Positions 1 to 5,986 of a stretch of 9,083 nt of DNA are shown here, one piece after another. This stretch comes from Euryarchaeota archaeon UBA170 (GTDB lineage Archaea > Thermoplasmatota > Poseidoniia > Poseidoniales > Thalassarchaeaceae), in assembly GCA_002499345.1 (NCBI GenBank), contig DALF01000058.1, positions 1 to 9,083 on the forward strand. The letters are read 5' to 3'. Positions within the stretch are counted from its first letter, which is position 1, and each line of letters starts with the position of its first letter. A program made the position numbers and the translations under genes. The notes below the pieces were generated by a model. The model was given only the letters and a program-made list of their open reading frames with translations. It did no database searches and was not told the DNA's origin.

Positions 1-470
1 GCGAAAGTTACAGCTGACTCAGCAGTTGACATTATCCTCTCCATAGTCCAGCCCTCGGCATACTGTCTGATCGGACTAGTCCCTAGGAATGCGCTCGCTT
101 GTATCTGAGTCTCATGTTTTGATTGTAGGTCTACCAGAGGCTCGATATCAGATACTAATGTTCTGACCGCACAACCCGGACGAAGTGAGTAACCACTGTC
201 TCTCATGTGACTCAGCATTGAATCAATGTGACCCACATGTTGTGGTCCAGCACCGGGCAACCCTAGATCGACCTTCTGGATGCTGAGTTTTTCCATGAAG
301 TCAATCAACTCTATTTTCTGTTCAATAGTGGGATTAATTGCACTAGGGCTTTGGAGGCCATCTCTGAGGGTTTCATCGTCAAACCATAGTTCATGGGGGT
401 GATTCGAAGGCTCCCTTGTGACCTCATAATCGATAGTGTTCCAATCAAAGATTAGGTCCTTCTCCTCCAT
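1..470 (-). CDS. LeuA-like DRE-TIM acyltransferase, N-terminal part (partial)
   Basis: The frame opens with ATG at 470 and runs without a stop past the left edge, giving about 156 residues of the N-terminus. The sequence shows FDDETLRDGLQSPSA (near residues 29-43), the metal-binding and catalytic loop of DRE-TIM metallolyases, followed by LGLPGAGP on the next strand and by FLGTSPIRQYAEGW (near residues 127-140). These place it in the family of 2-isopropylmalate synthase, homocitrate synthase and citramalate synthase, which condense acetyl-CoA with a 2-oxo acid. DGLQ replaces the usual DGEQ or DGxQ spelling, and about 25 residues precede the barrel, so it may be a divergent LeuA-like subgroup; the substrate cannot be read from this part. 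It is the last visible gene of the rpoK-ctaA-ctaB group, 69 bases after ctaB. An AGGTGG site 4 bases before the ATG supports the start. Family is secure, substrate is not. Confidence 0.85.
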   Translation of the reverse strand, partial: MEEKDLIFDWNTIDYEVTREPSNHPHELWFDDETLRDGLQSPSAINPTIEQKIELIDFMEKLSIQKVDLGLPGAGPQHVGHIDSMLSHMRDSGYSLRPGCAVRTLVSDIEPLVDLQSKHETQIQASAFLGTSPIRQYAEGWTMERIMSTAESAVTF

Positions 471-474
471 CGCA

Positions 475-480
475 CCACCT
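475..480 (-). promoter_or_regulatory. Ribosome binding site of the LeuA-like gene
   Basis: The minus strand reads AGGTGG, then TGCG, then ATG. AGGTG pairs with the CACCU core of the archaeal 16S rRNA 3' tail, and the 4-base spacing is normal. It decides the start at 470. The ctaB gene has the same hexamer at the same spacing. Confidence 0.6.
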
Positions 481-539
481 TCTATTTATGCTCTGCAACT
501 ACCTATCAAGTGCTTGAATCCATCGGGACATCGAAGTCT

Positions 540-1601
540 TCAGACTCTACCATTTTCTTTGCTCCTGTCATTAATCTCAAGACGGAAAATTATGCCAACG
601 CATATCACAACTCCGATAAATGCAGTTTGCAAGTCCCAGCTAGAAGTGACCAACAATAGGAAGAACATTGCCAAGTAATACAGTGAGAAGAAGAATGATC
701 TAGCGGCCTTGGGCATTCTACCCTTCTCATCCAATCCCTCTTTGATGTCTATTCTCCAAACTGTTGATGCATACCATCCGCTTAACAGGAAGCAACTCCA
801 TCTTAGAACCTGGAAGAGCGGGTCGCTATCATCTAGATGACCACGGGCAATCGGAGCATAAGTAGAGACAATCATCAGCGCGACTGCATATATTTTCATC
901 TCTAAAATGGTTCTAGACTTTCCCTTGACATTAGGCATCATAGGGACTCCAACCTCTCCATACTCCTTAGATTTGTATAGTGCCAGGGCCCAGAAGTGAG
1001 GAGGCGTCCACAAGAATATCACCATGAACATTAGCCAAGGCATCATACTCCCTATCTCAGTTACCGATTCCAACACCGACCAAAGAGAGTCGTATGATAT
1101 GTCCAGTGAGCCTTCTGAAGCAGACCACCCAACTAGTGGTGGTGTCGAGCCTGCGATACCGCCTATTACAATATTCTGAGGACTCGTCCTCTTCAACCAA
1201 ATGCTGTAGACGAACACATAGAATAGTACACTAAAAGCAACCCAAAATGCTGCAACAGGATTAGCCATGACATATAGCCACCAGGTCCCTAAAATTGAGA
1301 TCAGAATTCCAAATATAAGTGCGGAGGAAGGTGAGATTTCACCCGCAGGAATAGGCCTATTAGCGGTTCTAGACATCAGGGGGTCTATATCTCTGTCATA
1401 CCACATATTGATTGAATTGGCACCACCTGCTGTGAGATAACCACCTATCAGAACTATTGATATCGTTCTCGCAGTATTCTCAGACAGGCCCCCCGACTCG
1501 AGGAGGTCATGTGCCAGTACCGAGCAAATCCCGGTTATCTGCAGAAGGATGACCACACCAGGCTTTGTCAGAGCGAAGTAACTGGCAAATCTTACGTTCA
1601 T
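540..1601 (-). CDS. ctaB: Protoheme IX farnesyltransferase (heme O synthase)
   Basis: CtaB transfers a farnesyl group from farnesyl diphosphate to the 2-vinyl group of heme b, giving heme O, in the membrane. The 353-residue protein shows the UbiA-superfamily signatures in order: LTKPGV at 11-16; the first Asp-rich motif NMWYDRDID at 65-73 (N65, D69, D73), followed by NRPIPAGEIS at 81-90; GGIAGSTPPLVGW near 147-159; and WTPPHFWALALY with KEYGEVGVPMMP near 198-223, the second conserved loop. Many hydrophobic segments fit the usual eight to nine helices. It is longer than typical bacterial CtaB (about 290-310): there is an extra acidic stretch at about 161-188 and a charged C-terminal tail. The start at 1601 lies 8 bases after the ctaA stop and has an AGGTGG site overlapping that stop. 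With ctaA upstream, the pair makes heme A for an aa3-type oxidase. Confidence 0.96.
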   Translation of the reverse strand: MNVRFASYFALTKPGVVILLQITGICSVLAHDLLESGGLSENTARTISIVLIGGYLTAGGANSINMWYDRDIDPLMSRTANRPIPAGEISPSSALIFGILISILGTWWLYVMANPVAAFWVAFSVLFYVFVYSIWLKRTSPQNIVIGGIAGSTPPLVGWSASEGSLDISYDSLWSVLESVTEIGSMMPWLMFMVIFLWTPPHFWALALYKSKEYGEVGVPMMPNVKGKSRTILEMKIYAVALMIVSTYAPIARGHLDDSDPLFQVLRWSCFLLSGWYASTVWRIDIKEGLDEKGRMPKAARSFFFSLYYLAMFFLLLVTSSWDLQTAFIGVVICVGIIFRLEINDRSKENGRV

Positions 1602-1605
1602 CTAT

Positions 1606-1611
1606 CCACCT
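1606..1611 (-). promoter_or_regulatory. Ribosome binding site of ctaB
   Basis: The minus strand reads AGGTGG, then ATAG, then ATG. The hexamer shares two bases with the ctaA stop codon (TAG at 1612-1610), so the terminating ribosome on ctaA covers the ctaB site. This supports both the ctaB start and translational coupling. Confidence 0.6.
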
Positions 1612-2701
1612 AGGTCCCGACAATAACCTTAGCCCGCCCGGATGAGGAAATAATAGTAACTCCCAACCAAGCGGTAGCTAAGATAGTGAATGACACCGTC
1701 GCAACCATCAGGTGTGCTAGTGATAGATACTCAGAAAAGCTCCCCGACTCCCATGAGATGATGTATGATGCCCCCAGTAGAGCATTCCCGAAATAAGTCG
1801 CAGAAGATGCCCATATCCAGTTTCTCAAAACAATCCCGCTCTGTCCATGCTCACATTCTTTCCAAATTTTATAGGAGGATAGAGCCATCATTGCCCCGAC
1901 TATTCCAACTAACCATCTGTGAACAATTTGAGACTGTAATTCCCAGTCATCTATGTTCTGAATAAATCGGCCGTTACACAGTGGCCAAGATTCCATTACC
2001 CCTCCGACCCCACATCCATAGTTGGCTCCCGGAGTAGTGGAAACATACACTCCAGAAAATAGAGTGATAAGAGTCGAGAGCGAGAGTAGTCCAATCCATT
2101 TCTTCCACTTCAATCCGACTAAGGGATCGAAGTTTATCCAATTCGGCAAGTCCCCCTCGTCCCTACGGATTTCTATCCAGAGCCATATGAGTGATATCAT
2201 GAATGCTAGCGCCGATCCAAGATGAATGGCCACACTCCAGTTTTCATTATCGAATTTTACTGTTAGCCAACCTATGGCTCCTTGCCACAGAATAAGTGCA
2301 AACGTCAAAGAAGATACTCCTCGAACCCTCGGAGAATTCCAGTTTTCTCTTCTTACCAAGAACCAATTGACAATCACCAAGGGCCCTACTAATGCCCCAG
2401 CCAGTAATCTATGGAACCACTCAGTGAAAATCTGGAATGAGGTATACCTATGTCCAGAACCTCTGGAATCAGCCTCATCAGGATTTTCTTCCCACCACTC
2501 GCCCTGTTCTTCTTCTGAGATATCAAAACCAAGAGTTCCAAAGCATTTAGGCCAGTCTGGACAGGATTCTCCGGCATCATAAATCCTGATCATTCCTCCC
2601 ATGGCAATTACCATGATTGTCAAAACAATCAGAACCTCAGTAGCCCTTCTAGGACTTACCGGCAGAGTCAGAAAATCACCCTTTGAGGTATCACTCTTCA
2701 T
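1610..2701 (-). CDS. ctaA: Heme A synthase (COX15/CtaA family)
   Basis: CtaA oxidises the C8 methyl group of heme O to a formyl group, producing heme A for cytochrome aa3; it is an integral membrane protein of eight helices in two four-helix halves. The 363-residue protein has the family pattern GGMIRIYDAGESCPDWPKC at about 35-53, giving the first cysteine pair C47 and C53. The four expected heme-site histidines are present: EWFHR (H97), AIHLG (H160), VHRWL (H261) and LAHL (H330). A second cysteine pair lies in the matching loop of the C-terminal half (C230 and C242, the latter in SWPLC). The first extracytoplasmic loop carries an acidic, Trp-rich expansion at about 59-88. The ATG at 2701 lies inside the end of rpoK with no purine-rich site before it, so translation probably depends on rpoK. 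ctaB follows after 8 bases. All key residues are intact. Confidence 0.95.
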   Translation of the reverse strand: MKSDTSKGDFLTLPVSPRRATEVLIVLTIMVIAMGGMIRIYDAGESCPDWPKCFGTLGFDISEEEQGEWWEENPDEADSRGSGHRYTSFQIFTEWFHRLLAGALVGPLVIVNWFLVRRENWNSPRVRGVSSLTFALILWQGAIGWLTVKFDNENWSVAIHLGSALAFMISLIWLWIEIRRDEGDLPNWINFDPLVGLKWKKWIGLLSLSTLITLFSGVYVSTTPGANYGCGVGGVMESWPLCNGRFIQNIDDWELQSQIVHRWLVGIVGAMMALSSYKIWKECEHGQSGIVLRNWIWASSATYFGNALLGASYIISWESGSFSEYLSLAHLMVATVSFTILATAWLGVTIISSSGRAKVIVGT

Positions 2702-2978
2702 TTAGGTGGGGGTCCACATCTATAGGTATGCGTTCCTGCTCATACTCGAGAGTAGCTATTTTCATCGGATCTAGAACTACTCTCTCTTTGGCCTCATCTA
2801 CGCCATAGAGTTGTATTAGCTCGTCACTGAACTTCTCTCTCAGCTCATCTTCTGTAACGTACAAGGGAGCACCCATGCTAATCTGAAGCGCTCTCGCGCC
2901 TATTATTCTAGCCTTCTCAAATCTTGTGTGGTGTCTAACAGGCTTAACCATCGAGCGGCCGACCCGCGACTCCCACAT
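2691..2978 (-). CDS. rpoK: DNA-directed RNA polymerase subunit K (RPB6/omega homologue)
   Basis: RpoK is the small archaeal polymerase subunit that clamps the C-terminal region of the largest subunit and helps assembly and initiation. The family core is unmistakable: TRFEKARIIGARALQISMGA at about 18-37, then DPMKIATLEYEQERIPIDV at about 70-88. Between the two conserved blocks about 30 residues are found, where archaeal RpoK usually has about 10-12, so there seems to be an acidic, probably helical insertion at about 41-68. Two starts are possible: ATG at 2978 (95 residues) and ATG at 2951 (86 residues, beginning MVKPVRHH). Neither has a clear ribosome site; the first fits a leaderless or short-leader transcript from TATA-like elements at 3004-3020. 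The last 11 bases overlap the start of ctaA. The preceding thiolase ends 45 bases upstream. Confidence 0.93.
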   Translation of the reverse strand: MWESRVGRSMVKPVRHHTRFEKARIIGARALQISMGAPLYVTEDELREKFSDELIQLYGVDEAKERVVLDPMKIATLEYEQERIPIDVDPHLNEE

Positions 2979-3003
2979 AAGTGCTGTGACTCGGATTACT
3001 TAG

Positions 3004-3020
3004 CTATAATCGGCATTAAA
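3004..3020 (-). promoter_or_regulatory. Candidate archaeal promoter of the rpoK-ctaA-ctaB group
   Basis: On the minus strand the thiolase-rpoK gap contains TTTAATGCCGATTATAGC, with two TATA-like elements (TTTAAT at 3020-3015 and ATTATAG at 3010-3004). An archaeal transcription start about 25 bases downstream would fall near 2980-2992, at or just before the rpoK ATG, giving a leaderless or very short leader. This is pattern reading only; the matches are imperfect. Confidence 0.35.
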
Positions 3021-3023
3021 CCC

Positions 3024-4190
3024 TTAATCACAACGAACCAACATCGCTACTGCATTGCCTCCGCCTAGACATATAGTGACAATTCCTGTCTTGTTGCCCG
3101 TCCTCTTCATGGCATTGACCAGAGTCATCAAACATCTAGTGCCCGTTGCTCCCAGCGGGTGACCAATAGATACCGCTCCACCGTGAATATTGAACCGATC
3201 ATCCGGAATTTGGAAATGCTTCCTTATAGAGCACGAAGCAGATGCAAATGCCTCGTTGTGCTCATACAAGTCGACGTCTCCGGATTCCAATCCATTCCTG
3301 AAAAGTAACTCTTCAACAGCTGGAATCGGAGCCGACATCACTCTTCCCGGATCGACTCCAGAGGTTGTATAGTCTACAATTCTGGCTAAAATAGGTAAGT
3401 CCAATCGATTAGCTACAGATTCGGATGCAACCAGTACTGCCGAGGCGCCATCAGATATCTGACTGGCGTTACCTGCAGTAACTTGTCCTTCTTTGTCAAA
3501 AACAGGTTTCAGGACCTCTAGACTTTCCATATCCGCATCTCCCCTAATGCCTTCGTCGGCCGCCAGCTCCTTCATCACTAGACACTCCGATGACATCCAA
3601 CCATTTTCCCATGCCTCGTAACTCAACCGATGCGATCGAAGTGAGTATGAGTCAGATTCTCTTCTAGAAATCCCGAATTCATTAGCACAGGTTTCACCAG
3701 TATTCCCCATAAGCTCTCCAGAGTATGAATCAACGAGTCCGTCATGAGAGAGTATTGAGATTAGTGACTCAAAGGGAACATCATCCCCCCTTCTCGCATC
3801 GCGAACAAATCTAGGAGCGTTTGACATTGATTCCATCCCTCCTGCTATCACAATCTCAGATATTCCTGCTCTAATTTCCGTGGCGGCAATCATTACCGCC
3901 TTCAGACTAGATCCGCATACCTTGTTTATGGTAGTACAAGGAGTGGTAAATGGCATCCCCGATCCCAGTGCAACTTGTCTAGCAGGAGCCTGTCCAGAAC
4001 CTGCTTGCAGTACTTGGCCAATGTATACCTGGTCAATTATCCCACTTCCGGCATCAATACCAGCTTTAGTTAGAAGTTCACTGACTGCCATAGTTCCTAG
4101 TTCGACTGCGGTGTATGCAGAAAGCGCCCCTCGGAACTTACCGAAAGGCGTTCTTGCATAACCGCATATGACCGCATCAGGCATGGGCAT
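3024..4190 (-). CDS. Acetyl-CoA C-acetyltransferase (bacterial-type thiolase)
   Basis: This thiolase either condenses two acetyl-CoA to acetoacetyl-CoA or cleaves beta-ketoacyl-CoA in the cytoplasm. The 388-residue length is normal for AtoB/PhaA-type enzymes (about 390). The N-terminal half has NKVCGSSLKAV with nucleophile C92, and GGMESMSNAP at 117-126. The C-terminal half has HNEAFA at 311-316, the block HGGAVSIGHPLGATGTR with H344, and CLGGGNA with the second catalytic cysteine C374. The complete Cys-His-Cys set indicates an active enzyme. It is the bacterial biosynthetic/degradative class, not the archaeal thiolase class that pairs with a DUF35 protein for mevalonate synthesis, and no such partner is adjacent. 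Direction and chain-length preference cannot be told. ATG at 4190 and ATG at 4184 are both possible starts, and no strong ribosome site precedes either. It lies 52 bases downstream of the dioxygenase gene on the same strand. Confidence 0.95.
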   Translation of the reverse strand: MPMPDAVICGYARTPFGKFRGALSAYTAVELGTMAVSELLTKAGIDAGSGIIDQVYIGQVLQAGSGQAPARQVALGSGMPFTTPCTTINKVCGSSLKAVMIAATEIRAGISEIVIAGGMESMSNAPRFVRDARRGDDVPFESLISILSHDGLVDSYSGELMGNTGETCANEFGISRRESDSYSLRSHRLSYEAWENGWMSSECLVMKELAADEGIRGDADMESLEVLKPVFDKEGQVTAGNASQISDGASAVLVASESVANRLDLPILARIVDYTTSGVDPGRVMSAPIPAVEELLFRNGLESGDVDLYEHNEAFASASCSIRKHFQIPDDRFNIHGGAVSIGHPLGATGTRCLMTLVNAMKRTGNKTGIVTICLGGGNAVAMLVRCD

Positions 4191-4235
4191 CCCAGTGCAC
4201 TACTGGACTTCAAAGGTCCGATTGGATGTACTAGT

Positions 4236-4240
4236 AAAAA
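4236..4240 (-). terminator. Short oligo-T tract after the dioxygenase gene
   Basis: Two bases after the TGA at 4243-4245 the minus strand has five T residues (TGTTTTTACTAG). Archaeal termination often uses U-rich tracts without a hairpin, so this could end or reduce transcription before the thiolase. Five T residues is the minimum, and the same tract could instead belong to a thiolase promoter. Confidence 0.25.
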
Positions 4241-4242
4241 CA

Positions 4243-5298
4243 TCATTTAGAAGAGTTGTACCCATAGAATTCCGAGTTTAATAGTTCAGGTCGAGAATCT
4301 GGCTTTAGAAGAATAGTTCTAACGGACCAGAGATCTTTGAAGACCCTGTATTGAGAGGTGGCATCTAGATAGTCCACCCCACTAGTACCCCCTGTCCCTA
4401 TTCTTCTTCCCATTATTCTCTCAACCATTCTCGCGTGTGAGTGTCGCCACTTTACCATGGATTCTTCTAGCTCCACTATTGCATCTACCAGCTTCCTCGG
4501 CCAGGTCAATAGAGGTAATTCTCGATAAGATTCAATGAACAAGAGGCCAGCTCTGGATCTACTTATCTCGCCATCGGGTTTGAGAAACGAAATAGCCCCA
4601 TCATGAGCGGCATTCATTCTCGCTGCCATCATCTCAGATGATTTTGAAGCTAAATCACATATTTCTCGATGTGCCCGAAGATGGGAATCAATGTAATCTG
4701 ATACTACTTCTTGATCATCTTCTGAACCAAACAGTGATCCCATTATGGGCGTTCTTTCTATCCATTTCATTAGGGACTCAACCAAGCTAGGTAGATCCTT
4801 GACACTCTCCAGCCGTTCAAGGATCTCCTTTTTTGCTTCCCCGTTATCTACCATCTTTCTAAAAGAATCCAATGGGTCAATACCACCAAACCTCTCAGAG
4901 TTCTCCAGCCCTAGAAGGATTTCAAACTCTCTCATCTGATACGATTCAAATCCCGATGCAGTGCCCAAGCCATCCCTGAAAGATAGAAAGCCCTGAGGAG
5001 TCAACGTTTCCAGTACGGTCCACTGGCTAGCCATCAATCTGAATATCTCAGTAGTCCTTCCTAAGTGATCAACCGCAACTGGAATCTGGTCCTCTGGAAC
5101 AGGGACTTGGCAGAGTATGTCTCTTACCTCAGTAAGCTCTCTGATAATTTGCTTAAACCAAAGCTCAAATGTCTGATGCACTATGATGAAATGCATCTCA
5201 TCGGAGCTTATACCACGGTCCTCGCCTTGTAATTCAAGAAGTTGTCTCAGATTGAGGTACCCCGAGTAAGTCCAGTTTCGGTTCCCGCCATCATCCAT
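4243..5298 (-). CDS. kynA: Tryptophan 2,3-dioxygenase
   Basis: This cytoplasmic heme b enzyme inserts O2 into the indole ring of L-tryptophan to give N-formylkynurenine, the first step of the kynurenine pathway. The 351-residue protein carries the family blocks in order: YLNLRQLLELQ at 14-24; SSDEMHFIIVHQTFELWFKQ at 31-50, including the active-site histidine H41; HLGRTTEIFRLM at 78-89; LTPQGFLSFRDGLGTASGFE at 99-118, with the substrate-binding arginine R108; WRHSHARMVERIMG near 284-297, with the proximal heme ligand most likely H288; and GTGGTSGVDYLDAT at 301-314, the loop that closes over the substrate. It is somewhat longer than bacterial enzymes (about 280-310) because of a central segment at about 150-210. 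No kynurenine formamidase or kynureninase gene lies in the window. It begins divergently from the GNAT gene. Such enzymes are uncommon in archaea, so bacterial origin is plausible. Confidence 0.95.
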   Translation of the reverse strand: MDDGGNRNWTYSGYLNLRQLLELQGEDRGISSDEMHFIIVHQTFELWFKQIIRELTEVRDILCQVPVPEDQIPVAVDHLGRTTEIFRLMASQWTVLETLTPQGFLSFRDGLGTASGFESYQMREFEILLGLENSERFGGIDPLDSFRKMVDNGEAKKEILERLESVKDLPSLVESLMKWIERTPIMGSLFGSEDDQEVVSDYIDSHLRAHREICDLASKSSEMMAARMNAAHDGAISFLKPDGEISRSRAGLLFIESYRELPLLTWPRKLVDAIVELEESMVKWRHSHARMVERIMGRRIGTGGTSGVDYLDATSQYRVFKDLWSVRTILLKPDSRPELLNSEFYGYNSSK

Positions 5299-5334
5299 GT
5301 CTTCTGCTAACAGTCACCGCTTGAAGTATTGTCG

Positions 5335-5343
5335 CTAAATATT
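5335..5343 (-). promoter_or_regulatory. Candidate TATA box for the dioxygenase gene
   Basis: The minus strand reads AATATTTAG about 40 bases before the ATG at 5298, the distance expected for a short leader of about 15 bases. It sits in the 96-base divergent gap shared with the GNAT gene. Support is by pattern and position only. Confidence 0.3.
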
Positions 5344-5350
5344 CAGTCAA

Positions 5351-5359
5351 TTTATCATA
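5351..5359 (+). promoter_or_regulatory. Candidate TATA box for the GNAT gene
   Basis: TTTATCATA resembles an archaeal TATA element and lies about 40 bases before the GTG start at 5395, predicting a transcription start near 5380 and a leader of roughly 15 bases. It is the best match in this short divergent region but has not been scored. Confidence 0.35.
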
Positions 5360-5394
5360 GAATCCTCTAAATCTACCAATAGTAGCAGGGATGT

Positions 5395-5985
5395 GTGACC
5401 GAGACAAAAACGGAGGAGGGAATAGGCCCGAAGAGACCCAGTCCCCTACTTACAATAGACTCCAAACTGAGCCTATCCCTGTTATCATTATCCGAAGCCG
5501 AAGAAATCTTCAATGTAGTGGAAGAAAATAGAACCTATCTGAGAAAAACACTTCCTTGGCTAGATGAGGTGAATTGTTTGAGCGAGAAGATCTCCTATAT
5601 CTCACACTGCATTTCCGATTATGAGACAAATAAGGGCATAATGTACTCGATTATTTTGAATGGAAAGATAATTGGCACCGTCGGACTAAACTGGATAGAT
5701 CATGAAAACAAGAGCTGTGGTGTTGGATACTGGGTATCCGAGGAGTGCACGAGAAAGGGAATAGCGACTCGCTGTTGTTCGAGACTGATTGACCACTGCT
5801 TCAACGACCTCAATCTTCACCGATTCGTTCTTGAAGCAACCGTGGAAAATATTCCTAGTTGCAGAGTGGCTGAGAAGCTGGGCCTACGTCTCGAAGGAGT
5901 GACCAAGGACAGAGAATGGCTCTACGACAGATATGTGGATGCCAATCTCTATGCTATAACAAAGCCAGAATGGAATAGATCATGA
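5395..5985 (+). CDS. GNAT N-acetyltransferase, RimL/RimJ type
   Basis: This protein is expected to transfer an acetyl group from acetyl-CoA to an amino group, in this subgroup often the N-terminus of a ribosomal or other protein. The 196 residues fit the family. Visible features are NRTYLRKTLPWLDEV at 45-59 (typical of RimL/YdaF-like proteins), the central strand IIGTVGLNWID at 92-102, CGVGYWVSEECTRKGIAT at 108-125 as the acetyl-CoA pyrophosphate-binding motif A, LHRFVLEATVENIPSCRVAE at 141-160, and LGLRLEGV at 162-169 as motif B. The start must be GTG at 5395: an in-frame TAG stands just upstream at 5383 and no suitable start follows before the domain. A weak AGGGA precedes it. It is the only plus-strand gene here, divergent from the dioxygenase and ending one base from the NFACT gene. 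The protein has eight cysteines. The substrate is unknown. Confidence 0.88.
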   Translation: MTETKTEEGIGPKRPSPLLTIDSKLSLSLLSLSEAEEIFNVVEENRTYLRKTLPWLDEVNCLSEKISYISHCISDYETNKGIMYSIILNGKIIGTVGLNWIDHENKSCGVGYWVSEECTRKGIATRCCSRLIDHCFNDLNLHRFVLEATVENIPSCRVAEKLGLRLEGVTKDREWLYDRYVDANLYAITKPEWNRS

Positions 5986-5986
5986 C

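Noticed and set aside
436..678. Plus-strand open frame of 80 codons spanning the ctaB end and the start of the LeuA-like gene
   Set aside because: It is antisense to two well-supported genes and shows no family motif or ribosome site.
2226..2582. Plus-strand open frame of 118 codons opposite ctaA
   Set aside because: It lies wholly antisense to a gene with intact family motifs, and its translation is Ser/Pro-rich without recognisable domains; it is the mirror of ctaA codons.
2994..3011. Imperfect inverted repeat GATTA...TAATC in the rpoK upstream gap
   Set aside because: Only 5 paired bases in AT-rich sequence that overlaps the candidate TATA element; expected by chance.
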